A stretch of 64,000 bases of DNA from Elusimicrobiales bacterium (GCA_028688015.1 JAQTZB010000005.1:178128-242127), one strand, 5' to 3'. Numbered from the stretch's first letter, positions 7,021 to 15,585 are shown. The notes: a model not told the origin generated them from the letters alone. Numbers and translations: made by a program.

Positions 7021-8442
7021 ATGATAAATAAGAACCTCCGCTTCCTCACCGCAGTGTTCTCCGCAGTAACGCTCGGCGCCAATGTCGCCGCCGCCCAGGA
7101 CTTCAACCTCAACGGGCTCAACGCAGCCGACATCCGCGCCATGCAGGCCGACAAAGGCATCTTCGATTTCATCAAGCCCGACAAGCCCCAGCCCATGGCC
7201 CAGAAAGAGTGGACCATCATGGTGTTCATGAACGCCAAGAACGACCTGAGCGACAGCCAGCTGCTGGGCCTGGTCGGCAAGTGGGCCGAAAAAGATATTA
7301 AGGAAATGAAAGAGGTCGGCACCACCGACAAGATCAACATCGTGGTCGAGCACGGCATCAAGGGCAAAGGCTCCAGGCGCCTGCTGATCACCAAGAAGGG
7401 CGGCGTCCTCTCCTCCGGAGAGAAAGTCTACGGCGAGTACCCCAACGCCGACATGGGCGACTACAAGCGCGTCGTCGAGTTCGCCAAGTGGGCCAAGACC
7501 ACCTTCCCCGCCAAAAAGACCATGCTGGTGCTGTGGAACCACGGCCTGGGCTGGATAGACCCCAAGATGGACCAGGCCCCCTCGGGCACCGGCACCGCCA
7601 ACAAGGGCATCCTCTTCGACGACGAGACCAAGAACTATCTCCGCACCGCCCAGATGAAAGAGATGATGAAGCAGATCGGCTACACCGACATCGTCATGCA
7701 GAACGCCTGCCTGCAGCAGATGGCCGAAGTGCTCTACGAGATGAAAGACTACGCCGGCCTGTTCGTGGGCTCCGAGGAGACCATGCTGGCGCAGGGCTTC
7801 GACTATACCGGCCTGCTGAACTTCATGAACGCCAACCCGGCCTTCACGCATGAGCAGCTGGGCGAATACCTGGTCACCTGGTACAGGGCTTTCTACGCCG
7901 GCGGCATGAACATCGGCCCCATCAACATGCCCCTTAACGAGATGGGCGCCACCCTCTCGCTGGTGCGCCCCGCCGCCCTGAACGAGCTGCCCGGCTACCT
8001 GGACGCCTTCGCCGGCGCCGCCATGCGCAACAACGAGACCGAGGCCGCCAAGGCCGCCGTGGACCGCGTGATCCGCTTCACCAGCCTGGACCCCAAGAAC
8101 GACAAGAAGAAGCTGATAGCCGCCTACGCGGACCTGGCGGACTTCGCCGCCATCCTGGGCGACAGCGCCCGCAGCCAGGAGACCAAACAGGCCGCCCAGA
8201 ACCTGATCGGCTTCATCCGCAACGGCCTGGTGCTGCGCTCCGTGGGCCTCAACGGCGACAAAGAGAACGGCTACGACTACACCAAGGTCGGCGGCCTGGC
8301 CATCAACACGACGATGAAGATCAAGAAAGTCCCCCCGCAGCTCGAAGCCATCTTCGAGACCAAGTACAGCGACCTCTCGCTGTCCAAGGCCTCGCAGTGG
8401 GACGAGTTCGTGACCTGGACCGACGCCGCCTGGCGCAACTAA
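7021..8442 (+). CDS. Secreted clostripain-family (C11) cysteine protease, copy 1
   Basis: 473 residues with an N-terminal signal peptide (ending near VAAAQ, residue 25) and the C11/clan CD fold. The diagnostic strand EWTIMVFMNAKNDL is at about 61-74, LWNHGLGW supplies catalytic H174, and QNACLQQMAEVLYE supplies catalytic C230. Clostripain-type enzymes cut after basic residues and often mature by autocleavage; K/R-rich loops between H174 and C230 could serve, but I cannot point to the site. Codon use is strikingly biased to GC-ending codons (GCC, AAG, GAG), stronger than in the neighbours, which suggests high expression. A strong terminator follows. The distant Shine-Dalgarno makes the exact start slightly uncertain. 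Confidence 0.85.
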   Translation: MINKNLRFLTAVFSAVTLGANVAAAQDFNLNGLNAADIRAMQADKGIFDFIKPDKPQPMAQKEWTIMVFMNAKNDLSDSQLLGLVGKWAEKDIKEMKEVGTTDKINIVVEHGIKGKGSRRLLITKKGGVLSSGEKVYGEYPNADMGDYKRVVEFAKWAKTTFPAKKTMLVLWNHGLGWIDPKMDQAPSGTGTANKGILFDDETKNYLRTAQMKEMMKQIGYTDIVMQNACLQQMAEVLYEMKDYAGLFVGSEETMLAQGFDYTGLLNFMNANPAFTHEQLGEYLVTWYRAFYAGGMNIGPINMPLNEMGATLSLVRPAALNELPGYLDAFAGAAMRNNETEAAKAAVDRVIRFTSLDPKNDKKKLIAAYADLADFAAILGDSARSQETKQAAQNLIGFIRNGLVLRSVGLNGDKENGYDYTKVGGLAINTTMKIKKVPPQLEAIFETKYSDLSLSKASQWDEFVTWTDAAWRN

Positions 8443-8463
8443 GCGGCGCCTGACCGCTCAAAA

Positions 8464-8503
8464 AGAGCGCCCCGGGAAACTATCCCGGGGCGCTCTTCTT
8501 TTC
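8464..8503 (+). terminator. Rho-independent terminator after clostripain copy 1
   Basis: A perfect 15-bp stem (8464-8478 with 8484-8498, loop AACTA) is followed by CTTTT. It separates the two clostripain genes into independent units. Confidence 0.9.
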
Positions 8504-8587
8504 AGCCGGGGCCCGGCGCTCAGATTATCGTTGTTGGCATATAAATTGCTCTGTATTTGGCGTAAGCCCTCTTAACAAGGACAAAAC

Positions 8588-10021
8588 ATGAAAACTCTTC
8601 TTTCCCTCTCGATAATGCTCGCCGGCCTGGCGGCCCAGGCCGCGGCTACCGGCTTCAGCCTTGAGCGCGTATCGGCCGCGGAGCTCCGCGCCGCCACCGA
8701 CCTCAGCCTGCCCGCCCCTTCGGTAGCGCCCGTTGTCCCGGCCCAGTCCTCCCAGCTCAGGGAATGGACCATAATCGCCTACCTGGTGGGCAATGACAAT
8801 AACCTGGAGCGCACGGCCGTGGAAACCTTCAATTTCCTGGAGTTCGCCGGCTCCAGCGAGAAGACGGCCATCGTGGCCGAGCTCGGCCGCATGAAGTGGC
8901 AGAAGCCGGACGACGGCTTCTGGCAGGGCTCCAAGCGCTACTACGTGGAGCGCGATACCAACAAGAATGTAAAAGACTCGGGCATCATTTCGCCCGCGCT
9001 GCAGACCCTGCCCGGCGCCGACATGGGCGACTACCGCCACCTGGCCGAATTCATCACCTGGGCCAAGACCAATTACCCGGCCAAGCGCTACGCGCTCTTC
9101 CTGCACGGCCACGGCTCCGGCTGGAAGGACAAGGAGAAAAATAAAGGCATCGCTTTCGACGCCGCCAGCGGCAACTTCATCACCACTCCGGAACTCGGCT
9201 CGGCGCTGCGCCTGGCCGGCCCGGTGGACATCTTCTACACCATCGCCTGCGTCACGCAGATGGCCGAGGTGATGTACGAAGTTAAGGACTCCGTCGGCTA
9301 CGCTATCGCCTCCGAAGAGCTCAACCTCGCCGCCACCTCCGACCAGAACGGCAACGAAACCACCACCGCCTTCGAGAGCTACGCGCTGGCCGGGCCGCTG
9401 GTCAGCAACCCCGAGCTCCCCACCGAGATCCTGGCCGGCATAATACCGGAAGGCATAAAGCGGATGTGGGAAGGCTTTGGCCTGATGCGGCACCGGCTGA
9501 CCTTCTCCGTAGTGAAGCCCGGCCTGCTGCCCGAACTGGCCGCCCGGCTGGACGCCTGGGCCGCCGCCGCCGAGGCCCTCGACGACAGGAACGCCGCGGC
9601 GGCCGCCAAGCGCGCGGTATTGCGCTTCGAGCAGAACGGCAGCGGCTCCGCGCCGAATTCCAACTACGCCGACCTGCGCGACTTCATCAGCCTCTACGCC
9701 GGCGCGGTCTCTACCACCGAGCCCCGGGCAGTCGCCTTCAGGAAGCAGAGCGCGGAGCTTGAGGATTTCCTCACCTCGAAAGTAGTGATCAAGAATATTT
9801 CCTTCGGCAAGCGGCGCGACGGGGCCGACTACGCCCGCGCCGGCGGCCTGGCCATAACCCTGCCCGCCTACAAGCCGGCCAACATAGACGCCCGCCTGTG
9901 GACCTACGAGGACCTGGCCTTCGCGAAGGAAAGCTCCTGGGACAGGTTCATCTTCAAATATATGTGGAATATCGACAACAGCACCGGCTTCACGCCCGGC
10001 TGGGACGCGCGGGCCCGCTAA
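8588..10021 (+). CDS. Secreted clostripain-family (C11) cysteine protease, copy 2
   Basis: 477 residues, with a signal peptide ending near AQAAA (residue 20) and the same fold as the gene at 7021. REWTIIAYLVGNDNNL marks the first core strand, LHGHGSGW gives catalytic H175 and IACVTQMAEVMYE gives catalytic C221. Shared landmarks with copy 1 include the pre-core stretch of about 60 residues, GADMGDYR/GDYK, AKTNYPAK/AKTTFPAK and a C-terminal 'KxxSQWD/KESSWD' stretch, so they are paralogues that have diverged well beyond recent duplication. A Shine-Dalgarno AAGGA precedes the ATG. The gene has its own terminator. Function beyond proteolysis is unknown; cleavage of surface or secreted proteins is likely given the export signal. 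Confidence 0.86.
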   Translation: MKTLLSLSIMLAGLAAQAAATGFSLERVSAAELRAATDLSLPAPSVAPVVPAQSSQLREWTIIAYLVGNDNNLERTAVETFNFLEFAGSSEKTAIVAELGRMKWQKPDDGFWQGSKRYYVERDTNKNVKDSGIISPALQTLPGADMGDYRHLAEFITWAKTNYPAKRYALFLHGHGSGWKDKEKNKGIAFDAASGNFITTPELGSALRLAGPVDIFYTIACVTQMAEVMYEVKDSVGYAIASEELNLAATSDQNGNETTTAFESYALAGPLVSNPELPTEILAGIIPEGIKRMWEGFGLMRHRLTFSVVKPGLLPELAARLDAWAAAAEALDDRNAAAAAKRAVLRFEQNGSGSAPNSNYADLRDFISLYAGAVSTTEPRAVAFRKQSAELEDFLTSKVVIKNISFGKRRDGADYARAGGLAITLPAYKPANIDARLWTYEDLAFAKESSWDRFIFKYMWNIDNSTGFTPGWDARAR

Positions 10022-10040
10022 GGCGAAGCTCCGACAGAAC

Positions 10041-10070
10041 AAAAACCCCGGGACAGCCCGGGGTTTTTTA
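10041..10070. terminator. Bidirectional terminator between convergent clostripain and uridine kinase genes
   Basis: A 12-bp stem (10041-10052 with 10057-10068) has an A-tract on the left and a T-tract on the right, so it can end transcription from both sides. Confidence 0.9.
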
Positions 10071-10086
10071 TCGGCGCGGTGCGGCT

Positions 10087-10728
10087 CTAGCGGAAGTGGT
10101 CGCGCATCATGCGCACCAGGCCCTCGGTGGCTTTGCCCGGGATCTCCTCGCCTTCCCAGTTGATGGAGAAGTGCGCGTTCTTCTGCGTGGGCTTCACGTA
10201 GGTCTCGTACATCGGCAGCACCGTGGCCAGGATCTGGTGCTTGATGCCTTCTATGTCGCGGCCGCGCTCGCTGATGTCGCGCTGCACGCGGCGCAGCACG
10301 GCGGTCACCATGCCGGTGGAGACGAAGATCTTGAAGTCGCACAGGTTGGCCAGCTTGGGAAAATAAAGCGTGTAGAGGCCTTCCACCACTATGAGCTGCG
10401 TGGGCTTGCAGGTCACGGCCTCCTTCTCGCGGGTGTGCTGCTTGAAGTCGTAGACCGGCTGGTGGATGGCCTTGCCGGAGCAGAGGTCGTGCAGCTGCTT
10501 CACCGCCAGCGCGGAGTCTATCGCGTCCGGGTGGTCGAAGTTGTAGGTGCGGCGCTCGTCGAAGTCCAGGTGGTCCAGCGGCTGGTAGTAGTTATCGAGG
10601 GAAAAGATCTGCCCGCTGATGTCTATCTTCGCGCATTGGCTGACCAACTTGCCGGCCAGCGTGGTCTTGCCGGAGCCGGAGCCGCCGGCGATGCCGATGA
10701 TGAAGCGCGATTTCTTGGTGTTGTCCAT
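10087..10728 (-). CDS. udk: Uridine kinase
   Basis: 213 residues from ATG at 10728, matching the usual length of bacterial uridine/cytidine kinases; a longer frame to 10869 adds a non-conserved N-terminus and would run into the divergent gene. The P-loop GGSGSGKT is at 15-22 right after MDNTKKSRFIIGIA. Further family landmarks are SLDNYYQPLD near 49, NFDHPDAID near 68, PVYDFKQHTR near 98 and VEGLYTLY near 117. It phosphorylates uridine and cytidine with ATP or GTP in pyrimidine salvage, in the cytoplasm. It is transcribed alone and divergently from the S1-domain gene. No strong Shine-Dalgarno is visible. Confidence 0.93.
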   Translation of the reverse strand: MDNTKKSRFIIGIAGGSGSGKTTLAGKLVSQCAKIDISGQIFSLDNYYQPLDHLDFDERRTYNFDHPDAIDSALAVKQLHDLCSGKAIHQPVYDFKQHTREKEAVTCKPTQLIVVEGLYTLYFPKLANLCDFKIFVSTGMVTAVLRRVQRDISERGRDIEGIKHQILATVLPMYETYVKPTQKNAHFSINWEGEEIPGKATEGLVRMMRDHFR

Positions 10729-10764
10729 TTTTTTGTCCAGGGCGCACCGGCCCGGCCCACTTAA

Positions 10765-10770
10765 ATCATA
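10765..10770 (-). promoter_or_regulatory. Possible -10 element for uridine kinase
   Basis: Read on the - strand this is TATGAT, in an AT-rich island (about 10761-10790) inside a GC-rich intergenic region upstream of the kinase ATG. No convincing -35 is present at the usual spacing, so this is a weak call. Confidence 0.3.
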
Positions 10771-10867
10771 CAAAAATAAAAACGCGCGCGTGCGCGAGTG
10801 GCCCCAAGAGGGCTCAGAATTTTGTAAAATGTAAAAGATGTCCTTTAAGACCCCCCAGGAGACCTGC

Positions 10868-12058
10868 ATGGAAAACGAAGAAAATTTCGCTGAATTATTC
10901 GAGAAGAGCTATAAAGAGCCTTCCCGCATGGAGCCCGGCCATAAAGTCGAGGCCCCGATAGTGAAGATCACCCCCGAGTGGGCGCTGATAGAAGTCGGCG
11001 GCAAGGGCGAGGGCTATATCGCCATCGAAGAGCTGAAGGACGCCGACGGCAATTTGATCGCCAAAGAGGGCGACGTGGTGCGCGCCTGGTTCCTGCGCTC
11101 CGAGGAGGGCGAGATGCGCTTCACCACCCGCATCGGCACCGGCCCCGCGGCCCGCGCCCAGCTGGAAGACGCTTTCAAGAACCACATCCCCGTGGAGGGC
11201 AAGGTCGTCCGCGAAGTGAAGGGCGGCTTCGAAGTCTCCATCTCCGGCGGCACCCGCGCGTTCTGCCCCTTCTCGCAGATGGGCATCCGCCGCGACGAGA
11301 ACAAAGAAGTCTACCTGAACGTGGACATGGTCTTCTACGTGCTCGAATTCGACCGCCGCAACATAGTGCTGACCCGCAAGGAGATCGTTGAGAAGGAGCG
11401 CGCCGAGAAGGTGGCCTCCCTCAAGGAAACCCTGCAGGAAGGCCACAAAGTACGCGGCACCGTGACCTCGATCCAGAAGTTCGGCGCCTTCGTCGACATC
11501 GGCGGCGTGGAAGGCCTGCTGCCCGTGTCCGAAATGGCCTGGGGCCGCACCGAGAAGGTCAGCGACCTGCTCTCTCCCGGCCAGCTGGTGGAAGTCATCA
11601 TCAAGAACCTGGACTGGGAGAACCGCAGGATCTCGCTGAGCCTCAAGGACACGCTCCCCAACCCGTGGGACACCGCCGCCCAGACCTGGCCCGCCGGCTC
11701 CTACCAGAAAGGCAGGGTTTCCCGCCTCGCGCCGTTCGGCGCCTTCGTCACGCTCGGCGAGGGCGTGGACGGCCTGATCCATGTCTCCCGCCTCGGCGGC
11801 GGCGAGAAGCGCATCAATCACCCCGAGGACGTCCTGACCGTGGGCCAGGAGATCGAGGTGCTGGTGGAGAACGTGGACATACAGAACAAGCGCATCGCGC
11901 TGGTGCCCGCCGAGCTCAGCCGCGAAGAGGCCGAGAACGCGGCCACCATGCAGAAATACCAGCGGCCGGAGAAGCACGCCGACGCCGAGCCCATGATGGG
12001 CTCCCTCGGCGAGCAGCTCAAGCGCCAGCTGGAGAAAAAGAGCGGCGACCCGAAGTAA
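10868..12058 (+). CDS. Protein with four S1 RNA-binding domains (ribosomal protein S1-like)
   Basis: 396 residues starting at MENEENFAELF, where CAGGAG sits seven bases upstream; an earlier in-frame ATG at 10838 lacks a ribosome site. Four S1/OB-fold repeats follow one another: about 20-85 (GHKVEAPIVKITPEWALIEV), 98-165, 183-255 (GHKVRGTVTSIQKFGAFVDI) and 268-342 (GSYQKGRVSRLAPFGAFVTL). Repeats 3 and 4 are canonical; 1 and 2 are more diverged, as in N-terminal domains of ribosomal protein S1 that bind the ribosome. It probably helps mRNA binding or translation initiation. With four repeats it is shorter than six-domain proteobacterial S1 but close to S1-like proteins of other phyla. It has its own terminator. 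Confidence 0.87.
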   Translation: MENEENFAELFEKSYKEPSRMEPGHKVEAPIVKITPEWALIEVGGKGEGYIAIEELKDADGNLIAKEGDVVRAWFLRSEEGEMRFTTRIGTGPAARAQLEDAFKNHIPVEGKVVREVKGGFEVSISGGTRAFCPFSQMGIRRDENKEVYLNVDMVFYVLEFDRRNIVLTRKEIVEKERAEKVASLKETLQEGHKVRGTVTSIQKFGAFVDIGGVEGLLPVSEMAWGRTEKVSDLLSPGQLVEVIIKNLDWENRRISLSLKDTLPNPWDTAAQTWPAGSYQKGRVSRLAPFGAFVTLGEGVDGLIHVSRLGGGEKRINHPEDVLTVGQEIEVLVENVDIQNKRIALVPAELSREEAENAATMQKYQRPEKHADAEPMMGSLGEQLKRQLEKKSGDPK

Positions 12059-12079
12059 ACCCGGAGCCGCCCGTTACGA

Positions 12080-12113
12080 ACAGCCCTCCGGGAACCCGGG
12101 GGGCTGTTTTTTT
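12080..12113 (+). terminator. Rho-independent terminator after the S1-domain gene
   Basis: A 13-bp stem with one T:G pair (12080-12092 with 12095-12107), a two-base apparent loop (two terminal C:G pairs probably open) and seven Ts ending at 12113. The GAGAGGAG ribosome site of the next gene follows at once. Confidence 0.88.
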
Positions 12114-12124
12114 GAGAGGAGAAC

Positions 12125-13564
12125 ATGGACCATCTCGACTGGATAAAAGGCGCGGTCATCTACCAGATCTTCCCGGACCGCTTCGCGCGCTCCGCGGGAG
12201 CGCAGCCGGACGGGATCTTCGAGCGGTGGGACACCCCGGAGACTCCGGAGGGCTTCAAGGGCGGCAGCCTGAAAGGCGCGGAAGAGAAGCTGGATTACCT
12301 GCGGGACCTCGGCGTCACGGCCGTCTACTTCAACCCGGTGTTCGCCTCCGCCGCCAACCACCGCTACCACACCTACGATTACTACCGGGTAGACCCGGTG
12401 CTGGGCGGCGACGCCGCGCTGGTTTCTTTCCTGAAGGCCGCCCACAAGCGCGGCATCAGGGTCATCCTCGACGGCGTCTTCAACCACGCGAGCCGGGGCT
12501 TCTTCCAGTTCAACCACCTGCTCGAGAACGGCGCGGCCTCGCCTTACCGCAAGTGGTTCCACCCGCACGGCTGGCCGCTGAAGGCCTACAACCTGGGCCG
12601 GGACGAAAAGCCCAACTACGCCTGCTGGTGGAACCTGCCGGCCCTGCCCAAGTTCAACACGAAAAACCCCGAGGTGCGGCGCTTCATCCTCGGCGTGGCG
12701 AAATACTGGCTGGAGAAGGGCATAGACGGCTGGCGCCTGGACGTGCCGCACGAGATAAACGACGACGCCTTCTGGCGGGAGTTCCGGCGCGTCTGCAAGG
12801 GCGTCAACCCGTCCTGCTATATCACCGGGGAGATCTGGGGCGAGGCGAAGCGCTGGCTGGCGGGGGACCAGTTCGACGCGGTGATGAACTACCAGCTCAG
12901 CGCGGCGTGCATCTCCTATTTCGGCGGGAAGAAACTCAAGCTCACGCACGCCTACGACGGGCGCCGCCTGGAGCCGGGTGACCAGAAGAAGTTCCTGGCC
13001 GACATCAAAGAGCTGCTGGGGCACTACAAGTACTCCACCACCCTGGTGCAGATGAACATGATGTCCAGCCACGACACCGACCGCATGCTCAACACCTACG
13101 GCGGCGACGAGGCCCTGATGCGCCTGGCGATAGTTTTCTCCTACCTGTTCCCCGGCGCCATCAACGTCTATTACGGCGAGGAGCTCGGCATGGAGGGCGC
13201 GCTGAACGCGGGCACGCGCGACGCCCTGCCGTGGGGCAACCGCGGCGCCTGGAACACAGGCCTCCTGAAGTTTTACAGGGAGCTCGGCGCGCTGCGCAGG
13301 AACAACCCGGTCCTGAAGCGCGGCAGCTTCGAATTCCTGAAGGACTACTGCGACGGCGACGTCCTGGCCTTTAAGCGCGCGCTGCCCGGCCGGGCCCTGG
13401 CCTGCCTGCTCAATAATTCCCCGGCGCGCAGGGAGCTCCGGATAAAGAAAAGCGCGCTGGGCCCCGGCCCTCGCGCGCTTCTGCAGTCCGGCGTGACCCT
13501 GAAGCCCGCCGGCAAAGACCTACTTGTTTCCCTGGCCCCCCGCGCCTACGCCGTACTCGGTTAG
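12125..13564 (+). CDS. GH13 alpha-glucan hydrolase (cyclomaltodextrinase/neopullulanase-like)
   Basis: 479 residues forming a GH13 (beta/alpha)8 barrel plus a C-terminal beta domain (about 395-479). The start AVIYQIFPDRFA is typical of maltogenic amylase/neopullulanase-like enzymes. Conserved regions are DGVFNHAS near 118, GWRLDVPHE with nucleophile D206, TGEIWGEA with general acid E236 and SSHDTDR with D317. It lacks the N-terminal CBM34-type domain used for dimerisation in many cyclomaltodextrinases, and it has no signal peptide, so it probably cleaves imported or stored maltooligosaccharides in the cytoplasm. AGGAG lies six bases before the ATG. Its last 45 bases overlap the 3' end of the convergent L,D-transpeptidase-like gene. 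Confidence 0.88.
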   Translation: MDHLDWIKGAVIYQIFPDRFARSAGAQPDGIFERWDTPETPEGFKGGSLKGAEEKLDYLRDLGVTAVYFNPVFASAANHRYHTYDYYRVDPVLGGDAALVSFLKAAHKRGIRVILDGVFNHASRGFFQFNHLLENGAASPYRKWFHPHGWPLKAYNLGRDEKPNYACWWNLPALPKFNTKNPEVRRFILGVAKYWLEKGIDGWRLDVPHEINDDAFWREFRRVCKGVNPSCYITGEIWGEAKRWLAGDQFDAVMNYQLSAACISYFGGKKLKLTHAYDGRRLEPGDQKKFLADIKELLGHYKYSTTLVQMNMMSSHDTDRMLNTYGGDEALMRLAIVFSYLFPGAINVYYGEELGMEGALNAGTRDALPWGNRGAWNTGLLKFYRELGALRRNNPVLKRGSFEFLKDYCDGDVLAFKRALPGRALACLLNNSPARRELRIKKSALGPGPRALLQSGVTLKPAGKDLLVSLAPRAYAVLG

Positions 13565-14563
13565 CTTCGGGGCGGCCGGGTCCTCCGCGGGCAGGCCGTC
13601 CAGCGCCGGGGTCTCGTAAACCTCCAGCTGCACGCGGCGGCCCAGCCCTGCCTGCTCGGCTATGAAAGAGTTCAACAGCTCCAGGCAGCCGCGGCGCAGC
13701 TTCACGCAGCCGTCGGTATCCCGCCAGCGGAAATCCGAGATCTCTGGCCGCCCCGCGTTTTTCGGGTCGGCCAGCTTCTCCGGGTCCTCCCAGCGGTCCG
13801 TGTGCACGGCGAAGCCGTAGCGCCCGTAAGGGCCCACGTAATACCCGCGGTTGGCGGTCAGCTGCCGCGAGCGGCGCGCCAGGCTCTCGGGGCGCTCGTC
13901 CAGCGGGGGCATCTCGAAGACCGGCACTCCCGCGCCCTGCGTGCCTGCCTGAGAGTCCACGGCCCACAGCATGTCCACAGGCACCGCCGGCGAGCCGGGC
14001 GGATACCAGTGGCTGTAGACCGCGGAGAACCGGCGCGGACCCTTGCCCGGCTTGGCGGGCGGGGCGGTCCGGGCGGCCAGGTCGCCGTCGGGTTTGTCCA
14101 GAAATTCTATGTCGTAGCGGCCCGGCTCGATGTTGAGCAGGTCGTAAACCCCGGGCACGGTGGCGCCGCTGCTCATGTCCTTGGGCTTGTAATAGACCGT
14201 GGCGCCGTTGAACAAGGTTTCGCGCCAGCGCGGCCTGGGTTCGCCGCCGGTGGCGCCGCGGCCCAGCGCTTCGCACTGGTAGAGGCCGGCCTGCGCGCCT
14301 TTCTCCAGCTCGAAAGTCAGCGCGCCGGGGTTCATCCGGTCAGCGGGCAGCAGCAGCAGCGCCCGCGAGACCTTGCCGGCTGGCCCGGGCAGGCCGTTAA
14401 GGCCCAGGGTTTTGACCTTGGCGCGGACCTGCGCGGTCAGCTCGTCCAGCGCCGGCCGCCCGGCCGGGATGTAGGCTGGCGCCAGCGTTTCGTAGTTAAG
14501 CGGTTCGGCCGCGGCCGCCGGCAGGGCCGGGAGCAGCAGCAGGAAAAATAATTTTTTTATCAT
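13520..14563 (-). CDS. L,D-transpeptidase-like (YkuD) secreted protein
   Basis: 347 residues with a signal peptide (MIKKLFFLLLLPALPAAAAE). The C-terminal part resembles an L,D-transpeptidase: GYYVGPYGRYGFAVHTD places a conserved His at 254 and DTDGCVKLR places the catalytic-type Cys at 286. The His-to-Cys gap (32 residues) is longer than the usual 16-20 and contains an insertion rich in Asp, Pro and Lys, and the normal S/T-H/R-G-C is D-G-C, so activity is not certain. The enzyme family crosslinks peptidoglycan or attaches proteins to it. The gene lies 24 nt downstream of the EamA transporter on the same strand, and its 3' end overlaps the GH13 gene tail-to-tail. Confidence 0.65.
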   Translation of the reverse strand: MIKKLFFLLLLPALPAAAAEPLNYETLAPAYIPAGRPALDELTAQVRAKVKTLGLNGLPGPAGKVSRALLLLPADRMNPGALTFELEKGAQAGLYQCEALGRGATGGEPRPRWRETLFNGATVYYKPKDMSSGATVPGVYDLLNIEPGRYDIEFLDKPDGDLAARTAPPAKPGKGPRRFSAVYSHWYPPGSPAVPVDMLWAVDSQAGTQGAGVPVFEMPPLDERPESLARRSRQLTANRGYYVGPYGRYGFAVHTDRWEDPEKLADPKNAGRPEISDFRWRDTDGCVKLRRGCLELLNSFIAEQAGLGRRVQLEVYETPALDGLPAEDPAAPKLTEYGVGAGGQGNK

Positions 14564-14587
14564 AGGTTTCCACCGATACAGTTTATT

Positions 14588-15463
14588 CTAGAATAAAAAC
14601 GCCATTCCGGCGAGGAAGAAGGCGAAAGAGGCCAGCAGGTAGCGCGAAGGCAGCTTCCGCTCCGCCAGGCATTCGAAGGCCGAGGCGAAAATGGTGCCGG
14701 TGATGGCTATGCCCGACACCGCCGCCAGCGCGCCCGAGTAGCGGATGGCGCTGAGGTAGAACATCAGCGACAGGTAAGTGCCGGCCACCGAGCCCAGCGT
14801 TATCCACAGCAGGCTCCGGCCGCCCAGCTCTTTTATCTTCCCCAGAAAATGAAACGGCTTAACCCGCGACAGCGCGGCGAACAGCAGCAGCGCCCCGAGC
14901 GCCCGGTAGAAATTCCCCTCCACCGTGTTCAACCCGGGGCTGTTGTTGAAAGCGTAGCGGGTCACCAGCACGCCCAGCCCGTCCAGCGCCACGCCCCCCA
15001 GCGCGTACAGGCTGGCCCTGGCGTTCCAATGCCCCTGTTTTTTAAACGACTCCAGGGAAAAGATGAAGAGGCAGACTATGAAGAACAACACGGCGTAGAC
15101 CTTGCCGGCCTCCAGCGCCTGGCCGAAGGCGAAATAGCTGACGGCGCCTATGATCAGCGGCTGAAAGCCGAACAACATCATGGTGCGCCCCGGCCCCATC
15201 AGCGAGAAGGCCTTTATCAAAAAGATGTCGGCCAGGCCCAGCCCCATCATGCCGGAGGCCAGGAAGAGCGCCGCCGCCCCCGGGCTGATCGCGTGGAAGC
15301 CGCCCTGCGCCAGCAGGGTCAGCGCGAACAGCGCGGCCGCCACCGCCCCCTTGAAGCAGTTGACCCACAGCGAGGACACCCGCCGCGCGTAGTGGGTAAA
15401 GAACTGCACCCCCACGGCAAAGGAGAGGTTGGCCGCCAGGGCGTAAATGTAAACTGTTTCCAT
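14588..15463 (-). CDS. EamA/DMT-family inner-membrane transporter
   Basis: 291 residues with about ten membrane segments, in the two-halves arrangement of EamA (drug/metabolite transporter) permeases. Landmarks include GMMGLGLADIFLIKAFSLMGPGRTMML near 72-98, typical of the TM3-TM4 region, and GSVAGTYLSLMFYLSAIRYSG near 227, its counterpart in the second half. The substrate cannot be inferred. It probably shares a transcript with the L,D-transpeptidase-like gene downstream. The Shine-Dalgarno is weak; the start is chosen because the first membrane segment begins a few residues later. Confidence 0.85.
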   Translation of the reverse strand: METVYIYALAANLSFAVGVQFFTHYARRVSSLWVNCFKGAVAAALFALTLLAQGGFHAISPGAAALFLASGMMGLGLADIFLIKAFSLMGPGRTMMLFGFQPLIIGAVSYFAFGQALEAGKVYAVLFFIVCLFIFSLESFKKQGHWNARASLYALGGVALDGLGVLVTRYAFNNSPGLNTVEGNFYRALGALLLFAALSRVKPFHFLGKIKELGGRSLLWITLGSVAGTYLSLMFYLSAIRYSGALAAVSGIAITGTIFASAFECLAERKLPSRYLLASFAFFLAGMAFLF

Positions 15464-15542
15464 AGGGTGTTTTACAGGCTGCTCCTAATATTATAGAAAT
15501 AAGGGGCGGTCATTCCCGAATCAGCGGCAAAATCAGGAAAAC

Positions 15543-15579
15543 TTCCCGACAGGCGGTTGTCGGGAACGTCTGCTACACT
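15543..15579 (+). promoter_or_regulatory. Extended -10 promoter with an overlapping palindromic operator-like site
   Basis: TTCCCGACA (15543-15551), a six-base spacer and TGTCGGGAA (15558-15566) form a perfect inverted repeat. Just after it TGCTACACT (15571-15579) is an extended -10. The expected transcription start falls at about 15586, the A of the next gene's ATG, and no Shine-Dalgarno is present, so the transcript would be leaderless. The palindrome occupies the -20 to -43 region, where a repressor would block the polymerase. It could instead be a terminator hairpin, because CTTTTT follows. Confidence 0.5.
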
Positions 15580-15585
15580 TTTTAC

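Noticed and set aside
8525..10342. A 605-codon open frame on the - strand
   Set aside because: It covers the certain clostripain copy 2, a terminator and part of the uridine kinase, with no recognisable motif; it is a shadow frame.
10729..10869. N-terminal extension of the uridine kinase
   Set aside because: The extra 47 residues precede the conserved start of the family, overlap the divergent gene's start and contain no family feature.
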